Origin: Henckelia pumila
Lineage: Eukaryota > Streptophyta > Magnoliopsida > Lamiales > Gesneriaceae
Length of the DNA: 64,000 nucleotides
NCBI RefSeq assembly: GCF_033568475.1
Contig: NC_133123.1
Coordinates: 136,732,242-136,796,241 of the forward strand
Direction of reading: 5' to 3'
The notes beneath the pieces are model-generated. The model saw nothing but the letters and a program-made list of their open reading frames with translations, did no database searches and was not told the DNA's origin. Every line of letters begins with the position of its first letter. Position 1 is the stretch's first letter. A program made the position numbers and the translations under genes. Of this stretch, positions 41,692-53,480 are shown one piece after another.

Positions 41692-42059
41692 TGATGGAAA
41701 TTCATAATTGAATTTCCTTTTTCATTTGCACCGAGGAATTGCACTATAAATAGGTGCATCCTCTCGACATTCCAGTATCCCATTCTGAGTTTCCTTTTCA
41801 GTTTAATAACATTCAAATATTTTGAGTGTGCTTTTATATATATTTGTGAGATAGGTTTTCTCCAGTATTAAGAGAGTGAGTGTCTCTTTGGAAACACAGA
41901 GAAAAGTTGTAATTCTCCAAATATTATAATGGAATCTTTTGGTCTTGTCCGTGGTTTTTACCTTAATAATTTTTGGGGGTTTTTCACGTAAATCTTGGTG
42001 TCTATTTATTCTTTAATTTTCATAGTTTTTATCTCGTAATGCCGTACCTGAGGCCAACA
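41692..42059 (+). repeat. Copia 5' LTR
   Basis: It starts TGATGG and ends CCAACA (imperfect terminal inverted repeat, TG...CA). It contains a TATA box (ctataaatagg, 41744-41754) and is followed after two bases by the primer-binding site. The left edge is inferred because the matching 3' LTR is not in the window. Confidence 0.6.
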
Positions 42060-42061
42060 AG

Positions 42062-42079
42062 TGGTATCAGAGTCTTGAC
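42062..42079 (+). promoter_or_regulatory. Copia primer-binding site
   Basis: TGGTATCAGAGTCTTGAC directly follows the LTR and matches the initiator-Met tRNA 3' end used by plant copia elements (TGGTATCAGAGC core). Confidence 0.85.
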
Positions 42080-42189
42080 ATAAAATTTCTTAAAATTCTG
42101 AGTATGCTCTGTGGTTGCAGCTGTGACTGATCTTCCACATCAGAAAAAGATTTTTTGAAATTTTATAAGGCAGGATTCTTGTAGTCAAG

Positions 42190-42554
42190 ATGTCGGCAAA
42201 ATACGAGATAGAAAAGTTCAATGGGAGCAATTTTTTGCTATGGAAATTGAAGGTGCAAGCAATTCTAACAAAGAAGCGTTGCTTGACAGCTATTGGAGAT
42301 AGACCGGTGGACGTCACGGACGATCAAAAGTGGAACGAGATGAATCACAATGCTGTTGCCAATTTGCACTTGGCTATAACGGATGAAGTTTTGTCAAGTA
42401 TCTCTGAAATAAAAAGCGCAAAAGTTATTTGGGATACTCTGACAAAACTGTACGAGGTCAAGTCACTACACAACAAAATTTTTCTAAAGAGAAAGCTTTA
42501 TACTCTTCGGATGGCGGAATCCTCATCGATGACCGACCTTATCAACACATTGAA
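42190..42554 (+). pseudogene. Copia gag, 5' part (interrupted)
   Basis: This encodes a typical copia gag N-terminus (EKFNGSNFLLWKLKVQ; IWDTLTKLYEVKSLHNKIFL). The reading frame is open until codon 121 at 42550, where the Tekay element inserted; TTGAA at 42550-42554 is the target duplication. It continues at 52760. Confidence 0.85.
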
Positions 42555-45277
42555 TGTAACACCCGGTATTTTAATACGTAAATTCGCATGCATAATTAGG
42601 AAATTTATTTATTTAAAATTTTAGATTTATGGGTTAAATTATTATGTGAATTATTTGTGCATGTTTTAAGATTTATTTTCAAGCATTTAACCCATAATTT
42701 GAGATTTTTATGATTTTTGGTATTTCAATTATTTTATCGCGTAGACGGGACCGTGGACGGACGAGATGACAACTTTCTATCCAATGTATTTCATGAGCCT
42801 TTTAAGAGCCCAAAAATATTATTTTGAGTTTTATCTCCTCAAAATTATCAGTATTTAATTTTATATAATTTTAGGAGTCCATTTTTATCCAAATTTAGCC
42901 AAAATATTGACTTTTAATTACCTTTAAAATTCCCTAAAATTCATATTTCGAGATTTTAAATGAGTTATCAGATTCTTAACTTTTATTTGGAGTTTTAAGT
43001 TGTATATTTTATATTTAAAACCCTTATTAATATTTTAATTACCCTATATTCTAAATTAATCAAAAATCACCAAAAAAAAAAAAAAACCCCAACCCTACGT
43101 TCAATCCTTCAGCCGCCACCCCCTCCCTTGTTCTTCATCTCCTTCATCGTGCCAGGCCAGAAAACTTCTTAGGAGATCGATTTTAAGCTTCCAAGGTGGT
43201 TGATCATCGTTCCGTCGTCCCGGAATCGTCATCTACGCTTACTTCTCTTCAATCTTCGGTGCTAGGCATGTTTCCTTTCGATTTTTTGATGCCATATCAG
43301 TGTTTATGCATGTGTGTGTGTGATTATCAGAATTATTCAAGAAATTTTCAGAAAAATCGATTGGTTTTGTTGTTATGCGCCTTGTTCTTGGATGGGTTGA
43401 ATCATGCTCACATTTTTTTAGCCATGGGTGTGTCCAGCTACTGGCCAGGGGTTCCTAGGCTGTGTGAGGGTGGTTTGGACTCGAGTGGCTCGAGTGGTTC
43501 GAGCCAAACGAGCCCAAGAAAGGGCTGGTGCAAGATCGGCCTTGTGTGTGCGCAGGTTAGGGTTCGATGGAAGGGGGTTCGACCTCTATGCGTGGGGCTG
43601 CATGGGGTCGGGGCCTTGGTCAGGTTAGGACATCGAGCGAGGTGCTCCGATTTTAAAATTTTTTTTTTAATTCTTTTGTTTAGACATTGATATTTGTCTA
43701 CTATTGTTGATTAATTGATTATGAGAGATTAGAACTCGGGTCGTCACAACAGGTGGTCGGCCAGGGGCGGCCGGAGCAGGCCGGTAGCTGCTGCTCGCGG
43801 CCGAGAGGCATAGAGGAGGGGTGATGGGTTTAGGGTTTCAGTGATGGGTCCGGGTCGGGTTGGTGGTCCGGGTCAAGTCAGTGGGTCTTGGGTTATGTTA
43901 GTTGGGTCCGGGTCCGGGTCAAGTTAGTTGGGCTCGGGTATTTTATTTTTAAGTTAATTAATAAGTCTAAGTGTTTAATTGGGCTAATTAGTTTAATTAA
44001 ATTAATGGGCTATATTAAATTTTCTTAGTGGGCTTAAATAATTAATTTAAGTTAGTCCACTAATTTTTTATGGGCTTTAGAGCCCATGGAAATTATTGGG
44101 CCAGTCTTTGGGCTTTTGGGCCCATTGGGCCAGAATAGAGTGTTATTGGGCCAGAAAATTTTATTGGGCTTAGAAATGTGTTAATGGGTTTAAGTATGTT
44201 AATGGGTCAGTCTCAGTGTTAATGAGCCAGAATTTAAGAAATTGGGCTTGAGTGTTAGGGCCAGCAGTTCAGTACAACCCATGAAAAATTGCATGTGTCC
44301 TGAATATATATTTAATTATTTTTATGCATGGAAGTTATTTTTAATATTTATATGTTAGTATGAAATTAAATTAAATATATATGAAGGACACACATTTTAT
44401 TTAAGTACATGCATTCATGAAATAATTTTTATGCATGATTTAATGTTTAAGGTTGAGCAAAAGAAAATAATTTTTATGTTGGAAGTTGAAGTAGTGTGAC
44501 AATTTAAGGGGGATTCGTCCCCATATGTGAACTATTGAAGGGCAGTTTACTGCCAATTTAAGAGGTGATTCGTCACCGCCACGTACGTTGGTTTACCACG
44601 CTGATCAGTATTTAATGTATGTATGGTTACACTATGGATACGACCTTTCGATGTTAGAAAATACTTTGCTCAACAATGTTTATGTATTATTATGATATTC
44701 AAGTTTAATTTAAGTTTATGTTATGTTCATGATATTTTTAAGCATGCTCATTCATGTATATTATGTATTAGTATTAAAGTGATTTAAATTATTTTAAACC
44801 CTTGTTATATTAGCATGTTGGGCCTCTAGGCTCACTACACTGATATGGTGCAGGTGAGTACGTAGAGGAGGATGTAGTACCCACCGGCGGCGAGGACCTA
44901 TGAGCGGACATGCAGTGACCCCGTGACCGTTGTCTGAGTCTATATGCATGTTTCGAATATTTTATCATGTTATACATTTTTATTTATTTTCAGTAATTGA
45001 CACTATTGTATGTTTTTATTTAAATATTTTCAGTGCATGTAAACTTTAATTTATTTTGCTTTTGTCAGTATTTTATTAAATGCATGACTCAGATATTTAA
45101 TTTATGAAATATTAAAGTTTCGAATTGTTGCATTATTTTATTCAAGTTATTTATTTTTAAAAACTACTTATTTTGTGCATATATGTATGGACATGTATGT
45201 ACATATTTTTACTTAGTAAGTATATAAAAAAAATTTTCCGCATATTTATTTACATTTAGAGAGTTAGGGTCGTTTCA
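42555..45277 (+). repeat. Tekay 5' LTR (mosaic)
   Basis: It begins TGTAACACCCGG and ends GTCGTTTCA. It matches the 3' LTR throughout except that 43632-43757 (126 bp, AT-rich, ending gggtcgtcacaacaggtggt) replaces a GC-rich hairpin segment of the 3' LTR, and a 17-bp piece (cagcagccatggggtgg in the 3' LTR) is missing. ORFs inside (for example 43196-43690) are not genes. Confidence 0.92.
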
Positions 45278-45279
45278 GT

Positions 45280-45295
45280 TGGTATCAAAGCATGG
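45280..45295 (+). promoter_or_regulatory. Tekay primer-binding site
   Basis: TGGTATCAAAGCATGG lies two bases after the LTR end and is complementary to an initiator-Met-type tRNA 3' end with small differences. Confidence 0.75.
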
Positions 45296-45463
45296 TTCTT
45301 GGAGGGGTCATTACTGCTATGCGAGCTCAGAAATCCACGCTACCGGTCTATAAGTTTTAAGTGTTTATAGCATGATTTACTTTTAAGAATTTAAGTTAGC
45401 ATTAATGTTAAAGAACTTAGCTATGCATGGCGATTTACGTAGAGATATATGTGGTGGTGCAGA

Positions 45464-46475
45464 ATGCCTCCCAGACCTGTGAACAGACGTGAGGGATCTC
45501 CACCTCCACCCCAGGATCCACTTGCAGCATTGGAGCAGGCCAATGCTAATATGATGGCAGGGATTACTGCTCTGTTGGAGCAGCAGGCTGCACGTCCTAG
45601 ACTGTCCCACGAGGAGGACGTAGCTGAGCGGTTCCAGAAGAAGGGACCGAAGGAGTTCACTGGTACCACCGATCCATTGGTGGCTGAGGGGTGGATTCGC
45701 TCTTTGGAGTCCATCTTTGCATACATGGGGATTACTGACGCCGACAGGGTGAACTGTGCGACTTATATGATGAAGGGAGATGCAGCTCTTTGGTGGGAGG
45801 GTGCTGCCAGGGGAGTACATCTTCCTACATTGACTTGGGCGGAGTTTAGGCGTATCTTCTACGCCAAGTATTTCACGGAGGATGTGCGCAGTTGCATGAT
45901 CCGGGAGTTTATGAGTCTCCGGCAGGGGAACAGGTCAGTGATTGAGTATGTGAGACAGTTCGAGAGGGGCTGTCATTTTGTGCCTCTGATTTCAGACAGT
46001 CCACCGGAGAAGATGAGGCAGTTTGTGGAGGGACTGAAGGCGGATATCAAGCATGACGTACATATGATGGACGTCGCTACATATGAGGCGGCAGTTAGTA
46101 GAGCACTGAGGTCAGAGGAGGGTAGGAGAGAGATACAGCGAGAGAAGCAGGGGAAGATACAGATTCAGTCTGGATTTCAGCGACCATCTTCGCAGCCTCC
46201 TACGAAGAAGCAGTATACTGGGCCGTCTAAGGGCCCGAATCAGCAGCAGAGGCCACAGCAGCCGAGGGGCGGGGCCCCTAATACTGGAGGTTTTCCTACT
46301 TGCCCGAAGTGTCAGAAGATGCATTCGGGACCTTGTTTTCTGGGAGCAGAAGTTTGTTTCCACTGTAGAGAGCCAGGGCACCAGATAGCTAATTGCCCGA
46401 GGAAGAAGAACACCACTGGTAGAGTGTTCGTTATGCAGGCAGAGAAGGCAAACCCAGATACCTCCTTGATCACCG
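45464..46475 (+). CDS. Tekay gag polyprotein (nucleocapsid)
   Basis: It starts at the MPPRP methionine typical of Tekay (the frame is open slightly upstream to 45449). It contains the gag capsid region (WIRSLESIFAYMGITD; ALWWEGA; FRRIFYAKYF; FMSLRQGNRSVIEYVRQFE), a Gln/Pro-rich linker and a CCHC zinc knuckle CFHCREPGHQIANC near residue 305, for RNA packaging. The continuous frame ends at a stop (46490-46492), but the protease frame resumes after an intron-like segment from 46476, so 46475 is given as the exon end. Confidence 0.85.
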
Positions 46476-46689
46476 GTATATCTTACCCTTAGTATTTTAT
46501 GATTTCTTCCTTTGGTTAAGAATTTCGATTTTTTTTTCTTGTGGAATATTTGTTATTTGGGATTTCTTATCTGCATGTTAGAATAAGAAGCATGTTTTAC
46601 TTGTGATTAGAATTAAGGGTTATTAGTGACTCATCTTTGGGGGAAAGTTTAGTAGTGGTATGAAATTGTTGGGATTCTTCTGCGTGCAG
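46476..46689 (+). other. Intron-like segment between gag and protease
   Basis: These 214 bp begin gtatatc and end ctgcgtgcag, are AT/T-rich (notably a T-rich stretch around 46527-46540) and interrupt an otherwise continuous gag-PR reading frame: phase 1 before, phase 1 after. The segment contains stop codons. Removal by splicing would put gag and protease in one frame. It could be a true retroelement intron controlling the Gag to Gag-Pol ratio, or an insertion that mimics one. Confidence 0.55.
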
Positions 46690-48221
46690 GGAGAATTCTA
46701 GTTGGAGGCAACTCCACATTTGCGTTGCTAGATTCAGGGGCTACACATTCGTTTATCTCCCTGGAGTTTATCAGACGGATAGGCATCACACCTGAGATTG
46801 TTGACAGTGGTTATGATGTCACTATACCGTCAGGACAGATTATTTCTACCTCTAGTGTCATTCGAGAACTGGAGTTGGAGCTTCAGGGGCACTCCATTCG
46901 CGCAGATGTGGTGGTTTTGCCGTTGAGTGGATTTGATTTGATATTGGGTATGGACTGGTTGACAGTCAATGGAGCTTCGATTGACTTTCGTCGGAGATCA
47001 GTGTCAGTGAAACCATCAGAAGGCGACCCGTTTACCTTCCATGCATCTCAGAGCAGTGATATTCCTCAGGTGATATCTCTTATTCAGGCGAGGAAGCTTT
47101 TGAAACGGGGTTGCCAAGGTTTTCTAGCAAGTATTGTCACGGCCTCAGGACCATCTAGCAGATCATTATCAGAGATAGAGGTGGTTCGTGACTTTCCGGA
47201 CGTCTTTTCGGAGGATGTTGCAGGAATTCCACCAGTGAGAGATGTGGAGTTCAGCATCGACTTAGTGCCAGACACCGTGCCTATCTCTAAGGCACCATAC
47301 AGACTTGCTCCTACCGAGATGAAAGAGTTGAAGGAGCAGATACAGGAGTTATTAGAGAAAGACTTTGTTCGTCCTAGATTTTCTCCATGGGGAGCTCCAG
47401 TATTATTTGTGAAGAAGAAGGATGGCAGTATGAGATTGTGCATCGATTATCAAGAGCTCAACAGGGTCACAGTGAAGAATAAGTACCCACTGCCGAGAAT
47501 AGAGGACCTATTTGATCAGTTACAGGGAGCTTCGGTGTTCTCCAAGATCGACCTGCGATATGGTTATCATAAGCTGCAAGTTAGAGATGCAGATGTGTCC
47601 AAGACTGCTTTCCGGACACGTTATGGGCATTACGAGTTCTTAGTGATGCCATTTGGGATGACCAATGCTCCAGCGGTTTTCATGGATCTCATGAACCGGG
47701 TTTTTCAGCCGTATCTTGATCAGTTCATCATAGTCTTCATTGATGATATCTTGATCTACTCTAGGAGCGTTGAGGAGCATAGGCAGCATCTACAGACAAC
47801 CTTGCAGACTTTGAGGGAGCATCGTTTGTATGCCAAGTTCAGCAAGTGCGAGTTTTGGCTCGAGCAGGTGGCATTTCTTGGCCACATTATTTCGAGAGAT
47901 GGGATTGCAGTGGATCAGTCGAAGGTTGAGGCAGTGCAGAAATGGGGTATTCCGAGGAATGCTTCGGAGATTCGCAGTTTCTTGGGTTTGGCAGGATATT
48001 ATAGGAAGTTCATCAAGGATTTTTCCTCTATTGCAGTACCCTTGACTTCCTTAACCAAGAAGAACGCGAAGTTTATTTGGAGTTCAGACTATCAGAGGAG
48101 CTTCGATCAGCTGAAGGAAGCACTCACTACTGCATCGGTTTTAGCGATGACAGTACCACACGAGGAATTAGTGGTGTACACCGACGCGTCTAAGCTAGGT
48201 TTAGGCGCAGTACTTATGTAG
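46690..48221 (+). pseudogene. Tekay pol, N-terminal part (PR-RT-start of RNase H)
   Basis: Protease active site [10 protein letters not shown] (46722-46751), then RT with CIDYQELN, the FxDL-like [12 protein letters not shown] and catalytic [11 protein letters not shown], followed by the RNase H start [14 protein letters not shown]. It ends at an amber codon 48219-48221 that interrupts a domain continuing in the same frame afterwards. The stop is consistent with a C-to-T transition at a CHG site. Confidence 0.88.
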
Positions 48222-50063
48222 TGTGGTAAGGTTATTGCTTATGCGTCGAGGCAGTTGAAGATTCATGAGCAGAACTACCCGACACATGACTTGGAGTTAG
48301 CAGCAGTGGTCTTCGCTTTGAAAATCTGGAGGCACTATCTGTATGGCAAGAAGTGCAAGATTTTCGCTGATCACAAGAGCCTCAATTACTTCTTCACTCA
48401 GAAGGAGTTGAACATGAGGCAACGGAGATGGTTGGAGTTGGTTAAGGATTACGACTGTGACATTAGCTACCATCCGGATAAAGCTAATGTAGTGGCCGAT
48501 GCTTTGAGTCGGAAGTCGTCAATGGTATCATGTTTGTCAGTGCAGTTACCACTGCAGAGTGAGATTCAGAGGTTTGATTTGGAGTTTTACTCGAGTGGTC
48601 ATGCACTGAGCTTGTCAGTGTTGACGGTGCAGCCAATTTTACGGGATCGGATCAGAGAGGGACAGTCTACTAATGAGGAGTTGCAGCGTTGGAGACAGAG
48701 AGATGAGGCCAAGGGTAGTCTTCTGTATACAGTTGTGGATGGCATTGTTCAGTACCGTGGTAGGATGTGGGTACCGAACGTCGATCAGTTGAGAGCTGAG
48801 ATTCTAGCAGAGGCTCACACATCTCCGTACTCCATTCACCCCGGAAGTACGAAGATGTACCGAGATTTGCAGCTATTGTATTGGTGGCCCGGGATGAAGA
48901 GAGACATCGGGAGAGTTATGTCAGAGTGCTTGACTTGTCAGCAGGTCAAGGCTGAGCATCAGCGTCCAGCAGGACTTCTTAGACCTCTTCCTATTCCGGA
49001 ATGGAAATGGGAGAACATTACGATGGACTTTGTAGTTGGTTTACCGAGGAGTTCCAGAGGTTGCACAGCTATTTGGGTGATCATGGATAGACTCACCAAG
49101 TCAGCTCATTTTTTACCGGTGAGGACTACTTACTCGTTGACACAGTATGCAGAGCTTTACATAAAGGAGATTGTTAGACTGCATGGCATACCAGTGTCGA
49201 TAGTATCAGACAGAGATCCGAGATTTACGTCTGCGTTTTGGAAGAGTTTGCACACTGCATTGGGGACTAGACTTTTGTTCAGTACAGCGTTCCATCCCCA
49301 GATAGATGGACAGTCTGAGAGGGTGATACAGATTCTTGAAGATTTACTGAGAGCCTGTGTCATCGATTTTCAGGGCTCATGGGAGACGATATTGCCGTTA
49401 GTGGAGTTTACCTATAACAACAGTTTTCAGTCGTCTATAGGTATGGCTCCTTATGCAGCATTGTACGGGAGGAGATGCAGATCTCCTGTGCATTGGGATG
49501 AGGTTGGTGAGAGGATTTTACTTGGTCCTGAGATCGTGCAGCAGACAGCTGACATTGTGACTCAGATTCGGGATCGAATGAGGACTGCTCAGAGTCGTCA
49601 GAAGAGTTACGCAGATACTCGACGACGAGAGTTGGAGTTCGCAGTAGGTGATCACGCGTTTCTGAGAGTGTCACCTATGAAGGGAGTGGTACGATTTGGC
49701 CGGAGAGGGAAGCTTAATCCTAGGTATATAGGGCCATTCAAAATCTTGGAGAGAGTTGGCACGTTGGCCTACCGTTTAGCTCTACCGCCAGGGCTTGCAG
49801 CAGTGCACAACGTCTTCCATGTATCCATGCTTTGGAGATATGTCTCTAACCCGTCGCATGTGTTGGATTTCAAGCCCTTGCAGTTGCCACCTGATCTAGT
49901 TTATGAGGAGAGGCCAGTACGGATCTTGGCTAGGGAGGAGCGGAGACTTAGGACGCGAGTCATATCGATGGTCAGAGTCCAGTGGCTGAATCACTCGGAG
50001 GAGAAAGCTACTTGGGAGACCGAGGCAGACATGAGGACTCGCTACCCGGAGTTGTTCGGGTAA
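48222..50063 (+). pseudogene. Tekay pol, C-terminal part (RNase H-INT-chromodomain)
   Basis: Same frame as the upstream part, after the internal stop. RNase H continues ([30 protein letters not shown]). Integrase has the H2C2 zinc-binding domain ([11 protein letters not shown] ... [11 protein letters not shown]), a DDE core ([21 protein letters not shown], and Glu in DGQSERVIQ), the GPF/Y module ([20 protein letters not shown]) and a terminal chromodomain-like segment ([14 protein letters not shown]...YPELFG). It stops at TAA 50061-50063, about 45 bp before the 3' LTR. Confidence 0.88.
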
Positions 50064-50108
50064 GTACTTTAATTTCGAGGACGAAATCCAATTTAAGGGG
50101 GGGAGAAT

Positions 50109-52759
50109 TGTAACACCCGGTATTTTAATACGTAAATTCGCATGCATAATTAGGAAATTTATTTATTTAAAATTTTAGATTTATGGGTTAAATTATTATG
50201 TGAATTATTTGTGCATGTTTTAAGATTTATTTTCAAGCATTTAACCCATAATTTGAGATTTTTATGATTTTTGGTATTTAAATTATTTTATCGCGTAGAC
50301 GGGACCGTGGACGAACGAGATGACAACTTTCTATCCAATGTATTTCATGAGCCTTTTAAGAGCCCAAAAATATTATTTTGAGTTTTATTTTCTCAAAATT
50401 ATCAGTATTTAATTTTATATAATTTTAGGAGTCCATTTTTATCCAAATTTAGCCAAAATATTGACTTTTAATTACCTTTAAAATTCCCTAAAATTCATAT
50501 TTCGGGATTTTAAATGAGTTATCAGATTCTTAAATTTTATTTGGAGTTTTAAGTTGTATATTTTATATTTAAAACCCTTATTAATATTTTAATTACCCTA
50601 TATTCTAAATTAATCAAAAATCACCAAAAATTAAAAAATAAACCCCAACCCTACGTTCAATCCTTCAGCCGCCACCCCCTCCCTTGTTCTTCATCTCCTT
50701 CATCGTGCCAGGCCAGAAAACTTCTTAGGAGATCGATTTTAAGCTTCCAAGGTGGTTGATCATCGTCCCGTCGTCCCGAAATCGTTATCTACGCCTACTT
50801 CTCTTCAATCTTCGGTGCTAGGCATGTTTCCTTTCGATTTTTTGATGCCATATCAGTGTTTATGCGTGTGTGTGTGTGATTATCATAATTATTCAAGAAA
50901 TTTTCAGAAAAATCGATTGGTTTTGTTGTTATGCGCCTTGTTCTTGGATGGGTTGAATCATGCTCACGTTTTTTTTAGCCATGGGTGCGTCCAGCTGCTG
51001 GCCAGGGGTTCCTAGGCTGTGTGAGGGTGGTTTGGACTCGAGTGGCTCGAGTGGTTCGAGCCAAACAAGCCAAGGAAAGGGCTGGTGCAAGATCGGCCTT
51101 GTGTGTGCGCAGGTTAGGGTTCGATGGAAGGGGGTTCGGCCTCTATGCGTGGGGCTACATGGGGTCGGGGCCTTGGTCAGGTTAGGACCGCCCAGACGTG
51201 AGCTACGTCTGGGCGGCGGAGCTCCGGCCAGGGGCGGCCGGAGCAGGCCGGCAGCAGCCATGGGGTGGCTGCTGCTCGCGGCCGAGAGGCATAGAGGAGG
51301 GGCGACGGGTTTAGGGTTTCAGTGATGGGTCCGGGTCGGGTTGGTGGTCCGAGTCAAGTCAGTGGGTATTGGGTTATGTTAGTTGGGTCCGGGTCCGGGT
51401 CAAGTTAGTTGGGCTCGGGTATTTTATTTTTAAGTTAATTAATAAGTCTAAGTGTTTAATTGGGCTAATTAGTTTAATTAAATTAATGGGCTATATTAAA
51501 TTTTCTTGTGGGCTTAAATAATTAATTTAAGTTAGTCCACTAATTTTTTATGGGCTTTAGAGCCCATGAAAATTATTTGGTCAGTCTTTGGGCTTTTGGG
51601 CCCATTGGGCCAGAATAGAGTGTTATTGGGCCAGAAAATTTTATTGGGCTTAGAAATGTGTTAATGGGCTTAAGTATGTTAATGGGCCAGTCTCAGTGTT
51701 AATGAGCCAGAATTTAAGAAATTGGGCTTGAGTGTTAGGGCCAGCAGTTCAGTACAACCCATGAAAAATTGCATGTGTCCTGAATATATATTTAATTATT
51801 TTTATGCATGGAAGTTATTTTTAATATTTATATGTTAGTATGAAATTAAATTAAATATATATGAAGGACACACATTTTATTTAAGTACATGCATTCATGA
51901 AATAATTTTTATGCATGATTTAATGTTTAAGGTTGAGCAAAAGAAAATAATTTTTATGTTGGAAGTTGAAGTAGTGTGACAATTTAAGGGGGATTCGTCC
52001 CCATATGTGAACTATTGAAGGGCAGTTTACTGCCAATTTAAGAGGTGATTCGTCACCGCCACGTACGTTGGTTTACCACGCTGATCAGTATTTAATGTAT
52101 GTATGGTTACACTATGGATACGACCTTTCGATGTTAGAAAATACTTTGCTCAACAATGTTTATGTATTATTATGATATTCAAGTTTAATTTAAATTTATG
52201 TTATGTTCATGATATTTTTAAGCATGCTCATTCATGTATATATTATGTATTAGTATTAAAGTGATTTAAATTATTTTAAACCCTTGTTATATTAGCATGT
52301 TGGGCCTCTAGGCTCACTACACTGATATGGTGCAGGTGAGTACGTAGAGGAGGATGTAGTACCCACCGGCGGCGAGGACCTATGAGCGGACATGCAGTGA
52401 CCCCGTGACCGTTGTCTGAGTCTATATGCATGTTTCGAATATTTTATCATGTTATACATTTTTATTTATTTTCAGTAATTGACACTATTGTATGTTTTTA
52501 TTTAAATATTTTCAGTGCATGTAAACTTTAATTTATTTTGCTTTTGTCAGTATTTTATTAAATGCATGACTCAGATATTTAATTTATGAAATATTAAAGT
52601 TTCGAATTGTTGCATTATTTTATTCAAGTTATTTATTTTTAAAAACTACTTATTTTGTGCATATATGTATGGGCATGTATGTACATATTTTTACTTAGTA
52701 AGTATAAAAAAAAAAATTTCCGCATATTTATTTACATTTAGAGAGTTAGGGTCGTTTCA
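50109..52759 (+). repeat. Tekay 3' LTR
   Basis: 2,651 bp, TGTAAC...TTTCA. It includes a perfect GC hairpin at 51188-51216 (12-bp arms CCGCCCAGACGT around GAGCT) that is absent from the 5' LTR. ORFs inside (50752-51325) are LTR-internal and not genes. Confidence 0.95.
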
Positions 52760-53014
52760 TTGAATACTCTATTTTCTTGGCTCACGTCTATGGGGCATAA
52801 AATAGAGGAAAAAGAACGTGCGGAGCTTCTTCTTCAAAGTCTACCAGATTCATACGATCAGCTCATCATCAATATTACCAACAATGTTCTTTCGGATAAT
52901 TTAAATTTTGACGACGTCTTAACTGCGGTTCTTGGAGAAGAGAGTCGTCGAAGGAACAAGGAAGATAGGTTGACAACGTCGAAGCAAGCAGAGGCTTTAC
53001 CACAGATATGGTAG
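52760..53014 (+). pseudogene. Copia gag, 3' part
   Basis: It continues the copia gag after the Tekay insertion in the original frame (FSWLTSMGHKIEEKERAELL; LLQSLPDSYDQLI). The frame ends at TAG 53012-53014. The following zinc-knuckle coding sequence lies in another frame, so a small indel occurred near 52985-53000. Confidence 0.85.
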
Positions 53015-53480
53015 ATCCAAGTCAAGAAGTAAGAAGAAGAATATTTACTGTTTTAAATGTGGCGGTAAAGGGCACTTCAAAAGAGAGTGTACGAAGAGCA
53101 TCGAAAAGGGATCCGAAATATTATTCAGCGAAGCAGCAATGGTTGTGGAAGGTAGACACAAATTTTGTGATGCATGGATTATGGATTCAGGAGCGACGTG
53201 ACACATGACGTTAAGGAGAGAATGGTTCGATCAGTATGAACCAGTCTCAGGAGGATCTGTATTCATGGGAAATGATCATGCCTTGGAAATCGCTGGGGTC
53301 GGTACCATTAAAATCAAAATGTTTGATGGTACTATTCGCACCATACAGGAGGTACGACATGTGAAGGGCTTGACAAAGAATCTTTTGTCTTTGGGGCAAT
53401 TGGATGATATTGGGTGCAAAACCCGTATCGAGAAAGAGATCATGAAAATTGTGAAAGACGCTTGTAGTTATGAAGGCAAA
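53015..53480 (+). pseudogene. Copia nucleocapsid knuckle and protease (broken)
   Basis: In a frame shifted from gag, 53049-53090 encodes the CCHC knuckle CFKCGGKGHFKREC. The protease motif DSGAT follows at about 53184-53198 and is immediately cut by an opal codon at 53199-53201. The frame then continues (LRREWFDQYEPVSGG ... KNLLSLGQLDDIG) to about 53470, where the integrase reading is taken over by another frame. Confidence 0.8.

Larger units (their letters stand above)
42555..52759 (+). mobile_element. Complete Tekay-type Ty3/gypsy retrotransposon
   Basis: LTRs at 42555-45277 and 50109-52759, flanked by the 5-bp target duplication TTGAA (42550-42554 and 52760-52764). PBS from 45280, a polypurine tract immediately before the 3' LTR (50097-50107, purine-rich with seven G), gag and PR-RT-RH-INT-chromodomain pol. 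Very long LTRs (about 2.7 kb) and a C-terminal chromodomain point to the Tekay/Del chromovirus lineage, which targets heterochromatin. The LTRs are highly similar apart from one mosaic block, so the insertion is fairly young. One internal stop codon splits pol. Confidence 0.93.

Noticed and set aside
43196-43690. ORFs in the GC-rich part of the Tekay LTRs (also 50752-51325)
   Set aside because: Both copies lie within LTRs, upstream of the PBS or downstream of the PPT, and differ by indels between LTRs.
45383-45820. Minus-strand ORFs opposite Tekay gag and pol (also 46112-46381, 47084-47443)
   Set aside because: Antisense shadows of the conserved gag-pol frames.
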